This document shows positions 46,772 to 58,525 of a DNA stretch of 64,000 bases, piece by piece. The stretch is from contig JAOALB010000128.1 in assembly GCA_025331125.1 (NCBI GenBank), positions 23,316-87,315 on the forward strand. The letters are read 5' to 3'. Made by a program: the position numbers and the translations under genes. Every line of letters starts with the position of its first letter. Position 1 is the stretch's first letter. The notes beneath the pieces are model-generated. The model was not told the DNA's origin, searched no databases, and worked only from the letters and a program-made list of their open reading frames with translations. Origin of the DNA: Mycogone perniciosa. Lineage: Eukaryota > Ascomycota > Sordariomycetes > Hypocreales > Hypocreaceae.

Positions 46772-47747
46772 CTACAGCTTCTTCTCCTGGCGTAGACCTT
46801 GCCAAAGCGCCAGCGCACTGAGGCACTTGGCGTCTCGAGCGCCTTCCTTCCAGAGGTCATGCATGGGCACCAGTTTGAGTGTGATTTTCTCTCCATGGGA
46901 TCGTAGGCCCGTGAGACGTCCTTCCCACTCGCTCAGTTGGCTTCTCGGTATTCGTCGCTCGTAGCTGTAGATGGTAATATGCTCATCGCACCCACCAGCA
47001 CTCGGGAACATGGCCGAGGAGAGGTTTTCGCCCTCTTCGTGGCGCCTCTCTGTCGCGGCATCTGCCAATTCGCTGAGGCATATCAAATCGTCCTCATGGA
47101 TCTCTATGCCCAATTCTTCCTCCATCTCCTTGGCCGCTGCGCCCTTGAAGCTCCCCGCGTCATCGACCATCCCAGCCGGGAGCTCCACAAAGCTCAGACT
47201 ACCGGCTGGAATACGCGGCTGCACGGTGAGAACAACGTATCGCTCGTCGGAACCGTGGCCCACGTCGTCAGGGATGAGCATGACGAGCATGGCGACGCTG
47301 GGGCCGCGCAGGAGAGCCACTGCGGGGAGGGTTTCACCAGCCGAGTTGGACACGGACGCGGTCAGCTTGACGAAGCCAAGGCGACCACCGCCAAAGAAGT
47401 CATATGATTGAATCGTTACGGATCGAAGGGCGTACGGGTCGGGATAGAAGGGATGGGAGGCATCGGCTTGGAGAGATAGGGACTTGGCGAGTGTCTCGAT
47501 CCAGTTCTGCAACAGAGTCAGCTGATTGTCAGGGTTGCGAAGCCAACTGGCTGGCTGGCTGGCATACATTGAATGGCCTGAACGATGTAAGCTGAGCCTC
47601 AGACAGGCCATCGGGTAAGCGGATGGGGACATTATGGGGTGACAGTGTGAAGGTTGACATTGTGCTGAGGAGGTGTTGGAGCAAGAAGATGGACGGGGCT
47701 GTTCGAAATGGCTGTCGCAGAACTTTTAGAGACGACCGAAATCGCAT
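46772..47747 (-). CDS. Nudix hydrolase, NUDT14/UDP-sugar type, altered Nudix box
   Basis: Two exons, 47747-47568 and 47506-46772, intron GTATGC...TTGCAG, give 304 residues from the first ATG. The first 29 residues (MRFRSSLKVLRQPFRTAPS) look like a mitochondrial presequence; a second Met at codon 30 (47660) would give a cytosolic form of 275 residues. The fold is recognisable from VELPAGMVDDAGSFKGAAAKEMEEELG. Against the canonical G-x5-E-x7-R-E-U-x-E-E-x-G-U, the first Glu is Gly and the Arg is Lys, while the EMEEELG core glutamates remain. Such changes occur in NUDT14-like enzymes, so activity on UDP-glucose or ADP-ribose is possible but not sure. A CRE-like palindrome is about 160 bp upstream. 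It is tail to tail with the other Nudix gene. Confidence 0.83.
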
Positions 47748-47766
47748 GTCGTGTGCTCGTCTATGG

Positions 47767-47800
<34 letters not shown>

Positions 47801-49343
47801 GCGGCAGCAGAGATGTTTTTTGATGGTGTACGAAGTACGAAGTGTGATGAGGCGCTTCATGTTTTCAAGCCTTGAAGCTTATTGGGACCTGGGCTACCGC
47901 GCATGACGTCAATTGACGTCTTGGCGACAACCACCACCATTAATGGATATCAATTTTGAAATAATAGGAGCACTGAATACAGAGTAGAGAAGTTATAGTG
48001 ATGGGATTACGGCGGATTGTGGATTCCACCCATTTAACATAAGGTACATATTAATAATAGTAGTATACAGATAGGAAGAATGCTGCTCATTTTCCTGAAC
48101 AAAAATCCGTCTCCTAATGGTGACAGATAAGCCTATATATTACTCCATCTCACGATACCTGTTGATATGATGTCCGAAACTGTCCGATGGACGCCGCAGC
48201 CAAAGGCGCGCCCTATGCCTTATGCCCTATGCCCTATGAGCTCCTTGGGGGTTGGATACTCGTATCTGTACCCTCCAACAACACTGTTCTTTATGGTTAA
48301 TCTAGACCAGTCTCTCGTGGCGTGCGCCTGGACCGTTTCGGCACTTGAATTGCCATTCCGTGGGGGGCCTTTGGAATCATGGAGTGGGCCTTTAACCAGT
48401 TGGATACTGCTAGTCTTACGGAGAACTACTACTAGTACTACGGAGTAGTAGTATCGTCTATTGGACATGGAGATAACGCCCGGGTTTCATTTTCATTTTC
48501 AGATTCTTTTCTCTTCAATCCTACAATTGGTTTAGAAGCGTCACACCGCACACTGTGGCTTGTCAGACCAAGTCAGCGGTGTATTAATAGTTGAATCCTT
48601 CCTGAAGTTAACACCACCAAAAGTCATTTGGAATCTGCTTAGTAATATTCGTGTAAATCCTCGTCTGCTAGGCAGCTACGTATTCGTAGTGGGTAATCCC
48701 TTACATACGCCGTATTTGTCCGCATTTTGAGGTGGGTTTACGGAGATGATAGAATCAGTGTCCGCCGACCTGCCACTATTATGGCCGGCCAAAAGCCACA
48801 ACTAGTACCCAGTGGGCATAACACAGTGGAGATTCAGGCACTTCAGGCATTCCGGGCACTTCGATAGGTGAGTGCGAAGTACACAGTACGGATCCATCCG
48901 CCCCGGACTCCGGAACGACGACTCCAGAATGGCGTCAACCTTGAGGGATAATATGGGATAGTATGGGATAATACGGATGACAGTCATTACTTAACGCGGT
49001 AAGAGGTGATTCGTATTTATTATTTATGGAACCGGAGATGCGTAGTCGGTCTTTGGGAAAAACTACCAATGAAAGCTCCGATTTCCCTGTTGACATCTCG
49101 TTATATGTCGTACTACTACGGAGTATGTACGGAGTACGGAGTACTACGAAGTACTTAGGGCTGAATGCTAATAAATCGAAGTTAAAAGGGGATTGCAGAC
49201 CGCCCATACTCTGGCCTTTGTCATCACCTTTGCCCACTCTGTCCAAGGAATAGAACTACTACTATATCGGTCGAGAGCCCGAGGTTGATTCTTTGTGCAG
49301 GCTCCGACTTTTTGCTCAGGTCCTAGATAACCTCTAATCCACC
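47748..49343. other. Intergenic with a CRE-type palindrome and GTT microsatellite
   Basis: Holds the promoters of two divergent genes (Nudix at 47747 minus, FluG-like at 49344 plus). Visible elements are a (GTT)11 run at 47768-47800, the palindrome at 47905-47920, and several motif clusters of TACGGAGTAC type (48428-48450, 49118-49155). No gene seen. Confidence 0.5.
47905..47920. promoter_or_regulatory. 16 bp perfect palindrome with two CRE/ATF half-site pairs
   Basis: GACGTCAATTGACGTC is its own reverse complement. It includes a full TGACGTCA (47904-47911), the consensus site of bZIP factors of the ATF/CREB class, and a second TGACGTC at 47914-47920. It lies about 160 bp upstream of the Nudix gene start on the minus strand. 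Such sites in fungi serve stress-responsive bZIP factors; whether it is used here is inference. Confidence 0.5.
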
Positions 49344-51932
49344 ATGGCTTTGGCCTCAGTAGCTGGCGAAGAGGCCCTCCTTCGGGCCATCCAATCCACA
49401 CCAATCATCGACAATCATGCTCACCCGCTCCTCAAACTCGAGGCCATGCACAAGCATCCGCTCCTTTCCATTGCAACAGAAGCTCATGGAGATGCTCTCG
49501 ACTCATCTCGTACTGGTCTGGCGCATCTTCGGGCTGTCAAGCAACTCTCTGCCATCCTGGGCTGTGACTGGACATGGGAAGCCGTGAGCAGTGCCATAGA
49601 GGCAAAACGATCAGGCAGCTCTCACAAAGAATGGGTCTCGCGTTGTCTGTCTGGCATCGAGTGTGTACTCGTCGATGATGGACTTGATGGTGCCGATGAT
49701 GTTGAACCTCACAGCCACTTCGACGCCTTCACATCAAGCCCCAGCAAGCGAATTGTCCGTGTCGAGCAGCTGGCTGCAAGCCTCATCAACGAAGTCTGTG
49801 CCACCCACGACTCTGGTTCCGCATTCGAGGTCTTCGATGAGACTTTCACAGCAGCCATTGTAAAATCCCTCCAAGATCCCAACGTTGTTGCCTTCAAATC
49901 CGTCATCTGTTACCGGACAGGTCTGGACATACCCCAGAAGGGGGACAAGAAGGCAGCTGGGCTCGCTTTCCAAGCCATCTTCGGCAAGCAGAACCTCCCG
50001 GGAGCAGCCAAGTTTGCGAGAGTTCAGCATCATGGCCTGAACGAATACATTGTCCACCGCGTAGCTGAGATCATTCGGGATGAACCTGGCCAACACAAGA
50101 AGCCGATTCAGTTCCATACTGGCCTGGGTGATAACGACATTACCTTGACCAAGGCTTCGCCTTCACACCTCCAGGCATTTATCAGGGAATATCCGACAGT
50201 GCCCATCGTCCTTTTGCACTCGGGCTACCCATTTGTGCGCGAGACCGGTTATTTGGCGACAATGTATTTGAACGTCTATACTGACATTGGAGAAGTCTTT
50301 CCATTTGTTAGCAGAGATGGACAAGAGAAGATTGTCCGCCAAATCCTGGAGTTGTGTCCGACGTCGAAGATCCTATGGAGCACGGATGGTCATTGGTTCC
50401 CCGAGACGTATTTGCTTGCAGTGGAACAGGTGCGCGAAGCGCTGCGGGTTGTTCTGCTCGACTACGTCCGCCGAGGTGATTTGACTTCGAATCAAGCCAT
50501 CGCCTCGGTGGAAAATATTTTCTTCAACAACTCCAACAAACTCTACAACCTCGGACTCTCTCTGAGACAACCCACAAGTGCCCTCGTGGTGCAGCCCAGT
50601 TCGGGGAATATAAATGCTCAACTCTTAGCGCAATACCTTCAAGGAAAGGATGCCCCACGATTCCTCGGCGTGTGGTGGAACGATATGACGGCAGCACCGA
50701 GAATGCGATCTATCCCTATTCGACGTGTGTGGTCCTTGCTAAATAGCGGCCAAGAGTTCTCATTCGGTCTAGCCACGGCTTATCACAGGGGTTTGCTGCT
50801 GAACGAGATGGGAGCTCCTGGAGTCACTGCTGCCGGGGAACACCGCTTACATGTGGATTTTTCGACTCTTCGTCCAGGGCCTCGCAAGGGCCATATTATG
50901 GCCATAGGCTACGTCACCGAAAAAGATGGGTCTCCCGTCGCAATTTGTCCCAGATCTTCGTTGAAGCGAACTCTGGAGGAAGCCTCTCGCCATGGATTGG
51001 CATTTAGAGTAGGATTTGAGATGGAGCTCGTCTTTGCTCGCCGTGATGATGTTACAGGTTCTTACAAGATCGTGGGCTCGCCTGGACACAACGCGTCAGG
51101 TGTCAGAGCTATGGAGCATGAGATAATGGAGATTGTAGAAGAGGCTATTGATCAGTTGGATGCCGGCGGTGTGTACATTGAGATGGCGCACGCCGAGAGC
51201 GCGCCCGGGCAGTTCGAAGTCATCATGCAAAACCTACCAGCCCTGCATGCCGTCGACGCCCTTGTGTATGCAAGAGATGTCGTATCAGCCTGTGCGTCTG
51301 CAAGGGGATACAGAATGACGCTCCACCCTAAGCCATTCGCCAACGGTTGCGGAACAGCATCCCATGTCCACATGTCTATCTCCTCGCCGGGTGGGTCGGA
51401 GCCACAGGTCTATGAACCGTTCTATGCTGGAATTTTGAAGCATTTGCGGGCCATCAACGCATTTACCTACAGCAACATGGCCAGTTACGAGCGAGTCCAG
51501 GACAGCTGCTGGGCTGGAGGTACTTGGGTGACATGGGGTAGCCAGAACCGGGAAACTCCTTTGCGCAAGATCGAGGACAGTCACTGGGAGATGAAGTGCA
51601 TGGATGGATTGGCAAATCCATACTTGGCTCTATCAGCCATCCTCTCCGCAGGTGTGAACGGCATCGCCAAAAAGGAAGAGCTGATCTGGGGCAATTGTTC
51701 TGCTGACCCTGCGTCGCTGTCAGACGACGAACGAAAGAAGATTGGAATGGTCACGAGATTGCCACGTAGCCTGCCAGAGGCCTTGGAGGCTTTGGAGGAG
51801 GACCGTGTGTTATGCGACTTGTTGGGGGATGCCCTTGTCGAGAGATACACAGCCGTCAAGAGGGCGGAGATTGGGTTCATGGGGGCTATGGAGGATGAGG
51901 CGCGCAGGACATTCATCATAGATCGGTTTTAA
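49344..51932 (+). CDS. FluG-like amidohydrolase/glutamine-synthetase fusion
   Basis: One exon of 862 residues, close to the length of Aspergillus FluG (about 865). Residues 1-400 form an amidohydrolase-2 domain: PIIDNHAHPLL (metal-binding His pair), QFHTGLGDND, IVLLHSGYPFV and LWSTDGHWFPE with the late Asp. Residues of about 420-862 form a glutamine-synthetase-like domain: FRVGFEMELVF, AESAPGQFEV, NGCGTASHVHMS and NRETPLRKI. In A. nidulans FluG is needed for an extracellular signal that starts asexual sporulation. Fungal genomes carry several FluG-like paralogues, so orthology is not settled and I leave the symbol empty. The start at 49344 is supported by a good context (CACCATGG) and by conservation right from residue 12. 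A second, smaller glutamine-synthetase-like enzyme is coded at 28044. Confidence 0.9.
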   Translation: MALASVAGEEALLRAIQSTPIIDNHAHPLLKLEAMHKHPLLSIATEAHGDALDSSRTGLAHLRAVKQLSAILGCDWTWEAVSSAIEAKRSGSSHKEWVSRCLSGIECVLVDDGLDGADDVEPHSHFDAFTSSPSKRIVRVEQLAASLINEVCATHDSGSAFEVFDETFTAAIVKSLQDPNVVAFKSVICYRTGLDIPQKGDKKAAGLAFQAIFGKQNLPGAAKFARVQHHGLNEYIVHRVAEIIRDEPGQHKKPIQFHTGLGDNDITLTKASPSHLQAFIREYPTVPIVLLHSGYPFVRETGYLATMYLNVYTDIGEVFPFVSRDGQEKIVRQILELCPTSKILWSTDGHWFPETYLLAVEQVREALRVVLLDYVRRGDLTSNQAIASVENIFFNNSNKLYNLGLSLRQPTSALVVQPSSGNINAQLLAQYLQGKDAPRFLGVWWNDMTAAPRMRSIPIRRVWSLLNSGQEFSFGLATAYHRGLLLNEMGAPGVTAAGEHRLHVDFSTLRPGPRKGHIMAIGYVTEKDGSPVAICPRSSLKRTLEEASRHGLAFRVGFEMELVFARRDDVTGSYKIVGSPGHNASGVRAMEHEIMEIVEEAIDQLDAGGVYIEMAHAESAPGQFEVIMQNLPALHAVDALVYARDVVSACASARGYRMTLHPKPFANGCGTASHVHMSISSPGGSEPQVYEPFYAGILKHLRAINAFTYSNMASYERVQDSCWAGGTWVTWGSQNRETPLRKIEDSHWEMKCMDGLANPYLALSAILSAGVNGIAKKEELIWGNCSADPASLSDDERKKIGMVTRLPRSLPEALEALEEDRVLCDLLGDALVERYTAVKRAEIGFMGAMEDEARRTFIIDRF

Positions 51933-54244
51933 AAAGATCAAGCGGCTCTATATAGACGAAATAGGTCAGGCAGTCTGGAGCGCAATAGAATGAAGGGTGG
52001 ATCAAAGCAATCTCCTCGAGTACGAAGTACTATACGGAGTACATCTAACATTAGTATTCGTAGATTAGGCATTACTTTGTGTTCTTGGGCGAACCAAGGA
52101 CGGGTAATGCTAGTACTTCATACAATGGCGATTGTTCTTTGTCCGAGGCCATACTCGTAGTAGTCAAAATGCCCGGAACACGAAGGCTGAGATCACATGA
52201 GCTCCAGAATCAAAGGGCAGTGCAAAATAGACTGGGGGAACCGGTGAGATCAAGGCATAATTCCCTCAATCCCTCAACTTCGGCCATGTATTGGGCAACC
52301 CTACGGATAACTCAGTTTTTTATAGTACTAGTATGAGTACTCCGTAGATAGTGCTATTACCTTATACAAAGTACTCCGTACAGGAACTTCAATATTACTA
52401 CTACTAGCACAGACGGCAAGACGCTACCCATGACAGGTAGGGTCTGTTCAGCAAGCTCGGTCAGATGTTCAATACGGGTCTCCTTGAAATATAGCAACAA
52501 AAGGGTCTTAATGTTCAGTGCAAGTTCGGAATTAGAACCTGCCTATACTAATTGCAATGATGGTCAAGTTGCCAAGGCTTATATCTGAGGGCAAGGCATT
52601 GAATGGCTGGCGAATGAGAGCCACATGAGCTAGTATTGGCGTTAGTAATAACTAAAATAAGGTAAGCATCTTTACGGCCAGCCGACTACGTAAGCCGGGC
52701 CGACTCCAGCAGAAAGGCAGGGGCCTTACAGTCACTCGGCCTGACTTATATACTCGTAGTCAACCCGCCGAGTACTACTATTACTACTACTACTACTACT
52801 CCGTACTCGTACGAATTGACTCTCCATATTTCACACTTCGTATAATAATTCGTATGCTTAATATGTAGTATCACTGAATCCTTCACCAGCTTTCAGCCCG
52901 CAGCCATGATAGCAGACAGCAGTTAATTAAAGTTTGAAACAACCATGGATCCTGCGAGGAACGTTGTAATGCCTTGAATACGAGTACACCTGCTATCATG
53001 TTGGCGATCCAGTGGGTGTACGAACTAGCACTACGAGTATGCACCCCTTACGACCAGCAGCATTGAACAAAATCCCTTAGAACCACATGGTATGATAGCT
53101 AACTGGGTTCTCCAGCACTAGTACTCGCACATCTGAGCGTACAAGCCAGGATCCATACTAGTCCAAAAATACAGTTACGAAACGGCTCGAAAGGTTTGAA
53201 TGAGCCGAAGTCATTTCAGCAAAATACACGTATCAAGGATAGCGGCGTGGGTTAAAACAAGGCGCCTAGAACCGCTCCTACATCTGCATAGGGGCTTTCG
53301 CGGACCGCGCATCATTTAACCATTTACAGTTAACCCGTGTGGCAGAACAGGATACTACTTGGTATGAAGTACGAGTACGCAAACATGCAGTACTTCGTAG
53401 GTCATGAGGTGATGCCCTACGAGTAGCTCCGTACTGCGTATGGCTATTTTGACTTTTGACCCAAAAAAATGGGTAAGGTGCATCCTCCTTCTCAAGCTCT
53501 GGATTCCCCTGTGATTAATCCTTCATAATGATAAGCTGCTAACGTACATGGTATGGCATATGAGTATTACTAGTACTTCGCACTACTACTGGGCCGTTTG
53601 CTGATTTCAAGGATGATTACTGATCGCCAGGGATTTTATATTCGAGTAGGTCTCTCGACCGAAAAGGCAGGTCGGTGCATTTCCCATAACGACCTTCCCA
53701 CTTGTCGAAGTTACCTAGGTATGCTGATATGTAATTTTTCCGGTCAGCTTGGTGGCAGCATCCACTTGAATACCGTTCCGTCAACGTACTAGTCCAACGT
53801 AAAAAGCACATACGAGTATATACGAGGATACGGAGTATATAGAGCTATAACCCTTATGCTAGGTATAAAATACTAATAGGACCGAAAAACCTTAATTGAA
53901 TTGCCAGGGGTCAACCCTCATGCTAAAGGGGTAGGGGCCGATACATAAAGTCCGACAGTATCGTTCAAGACGAGTAGTAGTAGGACTAGTTCTACTAATA
54001 TCGGAGGTATGAGACAATGCTTGAAAAAATAGGCACTACTACCCGTTAAATGGAGAGTCTAGAAGCCCACTTTGTACTCTGGTGCATGAAGAAAGCTCTT
54101 CTATGATAATGCAGATTCGAAACTACTGTTAGTGCGTTGACATAGTTGTTCATGGTCGACAATTGGACGGCGCCTTGCACATTAGTTCTCCTGCCACCGC
54201 AGTGAAGCGTTCGGGAGATTCCAGACGCCATCTGAAACCGACAC
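51933..54244. other. Intergenic with a synthase fragment, before the AT-rich block
   Basis: Apart from the synthase fragment at 52411-52624 no coding relic is recognised. TACGAAGTAC/TACGGAGTAC motifs are frequent (52020-52045, 52333-52380, 52800-52812, 53395-53405). The right edge at about 54245 is a sharp shift to very AT-rich sequence. Confidence 0.5.
52411..52624 (-). pseudogene. Dispersed fragment of the PKS-NRPS psi-KR region
   Basis: This stretch aligns without large gaps to 8964-9172 in the inverted synthase block (shared runs such as CAATACGGGTCTCCTTGAAATAT, ATGATGGTCAAGTTGCCAAGG and CTTATATCTGAGGGC), in the same orientation. On the minus strand it would encode part of the psi-KR, with small indels. 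Flanking synthase sequence is absent on both sides. At some sites this copy has G where the 9 kb copy has A (CCCATGACAGG against CCCATAACAGG), so it is not a recent copy of the mutated version. Confidence 0.85.
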
Positions 54245-55384
54245 TACCTTGTATTAATTTTTTAATTTTAAAGTTTAATTTAGTTTTATAAAAGTAATAT
54301 ATTAAAAAGTAATAGTAATAGCTTTAATAAAGGTTTCCCTTTTTATTATTAACTATAAATTATAAAAGTAGGCAGTAGCTTTATATATATTTAATTCAGG
54401 ATTATTTATACCTATATTTTTTTATTATTAATTCTATTATACCTGTAAGTTATATAATAATCTTGGTTTAGCGTTAAGGTTTATAAAATATATAATTTAA
54501 AGGCCTTTTCGTTAATTAAGTTATAGTCTATTTCTTTTAAAGTATTTTTAATTAATAGTTATTAATATAATATAATTTTTTATTTAATTAAATTAAACTT
54601 TATTTTATTTTAAGCGTTTTTAATTATTAATTATTAATAATATATATTCTTTATTAATAATATATATTCTTTATATTAGCTTTAATAAAGTTATTTTTTA
54701 TTTTAATTACTATTAAGATTTATATAAAGCTAGCTATATTTTTTAAAAAGTAGTAGTTATAACAGTAATAGGATTTAAAGGTAATAGTTAACTCCTTTTA
54801 ATTAATATTAAACTTATATTTTCTTAGCTATAAAAGGCTAAAGATTATAAGTATATAGCTGTTGTTTATTAAAGCTTTTATATTAATATAAATATTATAT
54901 ATAAAGAATAGTATAGTTTATATTAAAAGGGATTTATTATTTATTAATTTAAGTTTAAATGGTTTTTAATTAAAAAGATAATAATATCTTTATTTTAAGA
55001 TAATAGTTTTATTTATAGTTAACTTTTACTTATAACTTTTAATAAAGGTTAATTTTTTCTTTAATTTACGATTTAGGTCTAGGTTTTTAATAAATAAGGC
55101 TAGCTAAATTAAGGTAAATTAAAAGTTAATAAAGCAGTGCTATTATTATTATCCTTATTAATACTTAGAGGGTATATTATTTAAGGCCTGGATTTATAGG
55201 TTATTTAGGCATTACAGGTAATATTAGCGCACTACTAGGGTTTAGTTATTATATTTTACTAGGCTGTTTTATTATTAGCTTTAAAGTACTGCTAGGTTAA
55301 GGTATAGCTAGTATAGCTAAATTTAGCGATTTTGATTTTATATTTAATATAGATTGCTTTAGTGTATATTAAATTGCTTTTTTT

Positions 55385-55620
55385 TATTGTATTTGTTAAG
55401 GCTATAGCTTGCTTTTTTACTGTAAAAGTAGAGTCTTTTAGTAATATATTCCTCGCGAGAGATTTAAGGGCAAGGTGGTAGGGTATATATAGCATCTAGC
55501 TGTATTGGGTTACTGGCTGGCGCTAAGGCAGCGGCTTGGTTGTTTTGCTGGTGTTGGTGGTGCTGATACTGCTGTTATTGATAGCTTTATTAACGCCGGC
55601 CTATTCAGGCAGCGCGGAGG
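55385..55620 (-). pseudogene. Gag relic of a Ty3/gypsy-type element
   Basis: On the minus strand a Gln/His-rich stretch (HHQHQQNNQAAALAPASNP) is followed by IQLDAIYTLP, like the PMDLDA region before the zinc knuckle of fungal gypsy Gag proteins. About 20 residues on, LYFYSKKASYSLNKY has the spacing of a C-x2-C-x4-H-x4-C knuckle with Cys turned into Tyr (TGC to TAC), His into Tyr and Gly into Ser. Stops interrupt it. The matching pol part is not recognisable to the left, so the element is truncated. Confidence 0.5.
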
Positions 55621-57389
55621 GCGTTATAGTGGGCGCTCTCCTAGAGCCTATTATAGATGGTCTGGTACTCCGTAGAGTTGGCACTATTCAGTAAAGTTAG
55701 ACTTGTTTGGCTTGGTTACTTGGGTCTTTGTGGCGTCGGCAAGCTCTTAAAAGACCTTTATCTTTAAAGCCTTTATTATTTACTTAGCGGTTTTACTGTA
55801 TTTACTGCCTAGTGCAGACAACTCTGCTATAAAGTTCTAGAAAGGCTTATTTAATATATATAGGTTATTAAAGGATTATAATACTTTTTAAAAAAGGTTA
55901 ATTATTTTATATTATTTATTAAAATTAATAAAAAATATTATATTAATTTTTTAAAACTATTAGGCAGGGTTATTAAGACTTTTAATAATAGTATTAAAGT
56001 CTTTTTATTATAGTTAATATATATCTTTTTTTAAAAGACCTGCAATATATAAAATGTTTTTAAGTTTAATTAAAAAGATTAATTAATTGCCTATAAAAGT
56101 AATATTAATTTAAAAACGCTAATTAATATATTTTTATTAATATTTAATAATATTTTTTTATTTACTATTAAATTATTTAAAGTCTTTAATTTAATAGTAG
56201 TTAAATAAGTTATTATTTTTAACGCTTAATAGTAAAGCTATATTTAAAGCTTTAATTTAAACTTTAATTTATACTTTAAAGTTTTAATTTTTAACTATTT
56301 ATTTTAAGATTTTTTACTTAAAGGTTTATTTTTTTTTATTAAACTAAGCCTTTTTTAATTATTTAATTAAAAAGATAAAATTAATAATAAAGATTATTAT
56401 TTTTAATAATTGCATTTATTAAATATATATAGTCGCTATTAATATTAGACTTTTATAGGGTTTTAAAAAGAAAAGGGAAAGGTATAAGCTTTATAGCTAA
56501 AATTATAGTCTATTAGGCTAGGTTAGGCTGCAGGGTAAGGTTTAAGGTATTTATTGCGGAGCGCAGTATAGCTATATAAAGTATAGAGAGAAATAAAAAT
56601 AAAGCTTAATTCTAGTAATAAATATACTATAATAGCCTCGCTATATATATATATAGCTAATATAAAGGAAAACGTAGAATATATATATTATAAGCGTTTA
56701 TATAGTCTAATATATCGCTTACGCGATATATATATTAGCTGGTATTTGCTATATAAGTAAATAAAAGCTCCCTAGCGCTAATAAACGCTAATAAGTAGTA
56801 GGTCCTTAGCCTACCTAACCTAACAGTATTTATATTTATCTCGCTTATAATTGGTTTCCTATAGATATAGGGTTTAAAGGATAAAGGCTCAGCTATAGAG
56901 GCGTTATTATAGGTTTAGGAATAAAGGGGGATTTAAAGGGAATTTATAATCAGTTAAGTATATACTTTACAATAGTGCAGCCGAGTTAAAGGATAGTATA
57001 AACTATTATAGTATAGAAAGTCAGGTTAAAGTAAATGTTATTGTTATACTGTAAAGAGCAAGAAAGCCCTAAGGCTTTATAGAAAGCTATAGCTAGGAAT
57101 GCATTAAGGCCTAGTTATATAACTAAGGCTTATATAACAGGGTATTAATATAGCATTATAGTTGGTGCTATAATAATAGTAATATTTTAAAGTGAATTAA
57201 ATTTAATTTTATATATATTACTTATAGCTTTATATTAAATATATATAAAGCATTAAAGAAAAGCTTATATATTAATAAAGTATAAATTAAAGTTAAAGAT
57301 ATAAAGTAATTATATAAAAGAATATAAATATACTTTTACTTTATATAATAAAGAATAAAAAAGTATATTAATAAATATAGATTAAAGGG

Positions 57390-57830
57390 ATTAATCTTTA
57401 AAAAAGGAAATATAGTTTACTTATACTATTATTTATTAAAAAAAAGATTATAAATATTAAAATAATATAATTAAGCAATAAATTAAAATTTAAAAAACTT
57501 AAACTTTATTTAATTAAAAAAGTTATTTTAAAAGTTATTTATAAATTTATACTATTAAATAGTATTTAGATTTATCTAGTATTTTATATTTTATTATTTA
57601 AGAAAATATTATAAAATAAATTACAAAATAAATTAATTATAGACCTAATTAAAGTCTTAGCAGTTAAAGAAAAATATAAAGTTAAAGAAGTTAAGGCTAT
57701 AAAAGTAGAAAATAATAAACTTTAATATTTAATTAAATAGAAAAACTATAAAAAAGAATATAACTTTTAGGAATTTATAAAATATTTAAAGAATACTTTA
57801 ATAGAATTTTAATATTTTTATTAAAGTTTA
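57390..57830 (+). pseudogene. Integrase C-terminus and chromodomain relic of a Ty3/gypsy chromovirus
   Basis: In plus-strand frames, IFKKGNIVYLL (57391-57423) matches the F-K-x-G-D-x-V-Y-L strand of gypsy integrases. After about 90 residues KYKVKEVKAIKVENNKL (from 57673), then YLIK, a stop where Trp is expected, and KNYKKEYNF, a second stop for Trp, then EFIKYLKN, reproduce the chromodomain order V-E-x-I-x-[...]-Y-L-V-K-W-K-G-Y-x-x-x-x-N-T-W-E-x-x-x-N-L. Trp TGG to TAG and Gly to Asn/Lys are G-to-A changes. Chromodomain integrases target heterochromatin. Confidence 0.65.
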
Positions 57831-58525
57831 AGTCTTTTAGTAGAAAGTTATTAAATATTATATTCCAATTAAATATATTTACGCCGCTAAAAGACTAAAT
57901 GTTAATAATAACCTTTAATTTAATATATTTAAATTTATTTAATTTATTTAATAAATTAGCGCTATAATATAATATTTTAACCTTATATAACTATATTTAT
58001 AACTATTTCTCGCAAAGATAACTTAATTGCGCATAACGCTTATTTATTAAAGTAATTAATATTATTATTTATTACTACTGTTTTAATAACTTACATTTAA
58101 TAGTATACTTTTTACTTTTTATATATTTATTTTTAGCTGTTAAATAATATACTATAAATATTAAAAATCATTTATAATAAATTAAAGAGGATATATATTA
58201 ACTATTAAAGAAATACTATTTCTATTATATATTTTGCCTTAATAGGTATATTTTTTATAATAAAAATAGGCTATAGCTATTTTACAGGAAATACTTTACT
58301 TTTTATAAAATAAATATAGTATAATAAAAATATTAATAGTATTAATAATTAATATAGCTATAATATAATTCTGTAAGGATTTAGTAGGTTTAAAAACTTT
58401 TTACTGTTTTATAATATTATAAAGTATAGTTAAATAGCAATAAAAAGAAGTTAAAAGGAAAAAGTTTATAAAGAAAAGGGATAGCTATATAATAGGTTTT
58501 AGGGATAAAACTAATAAGAGGGGGA

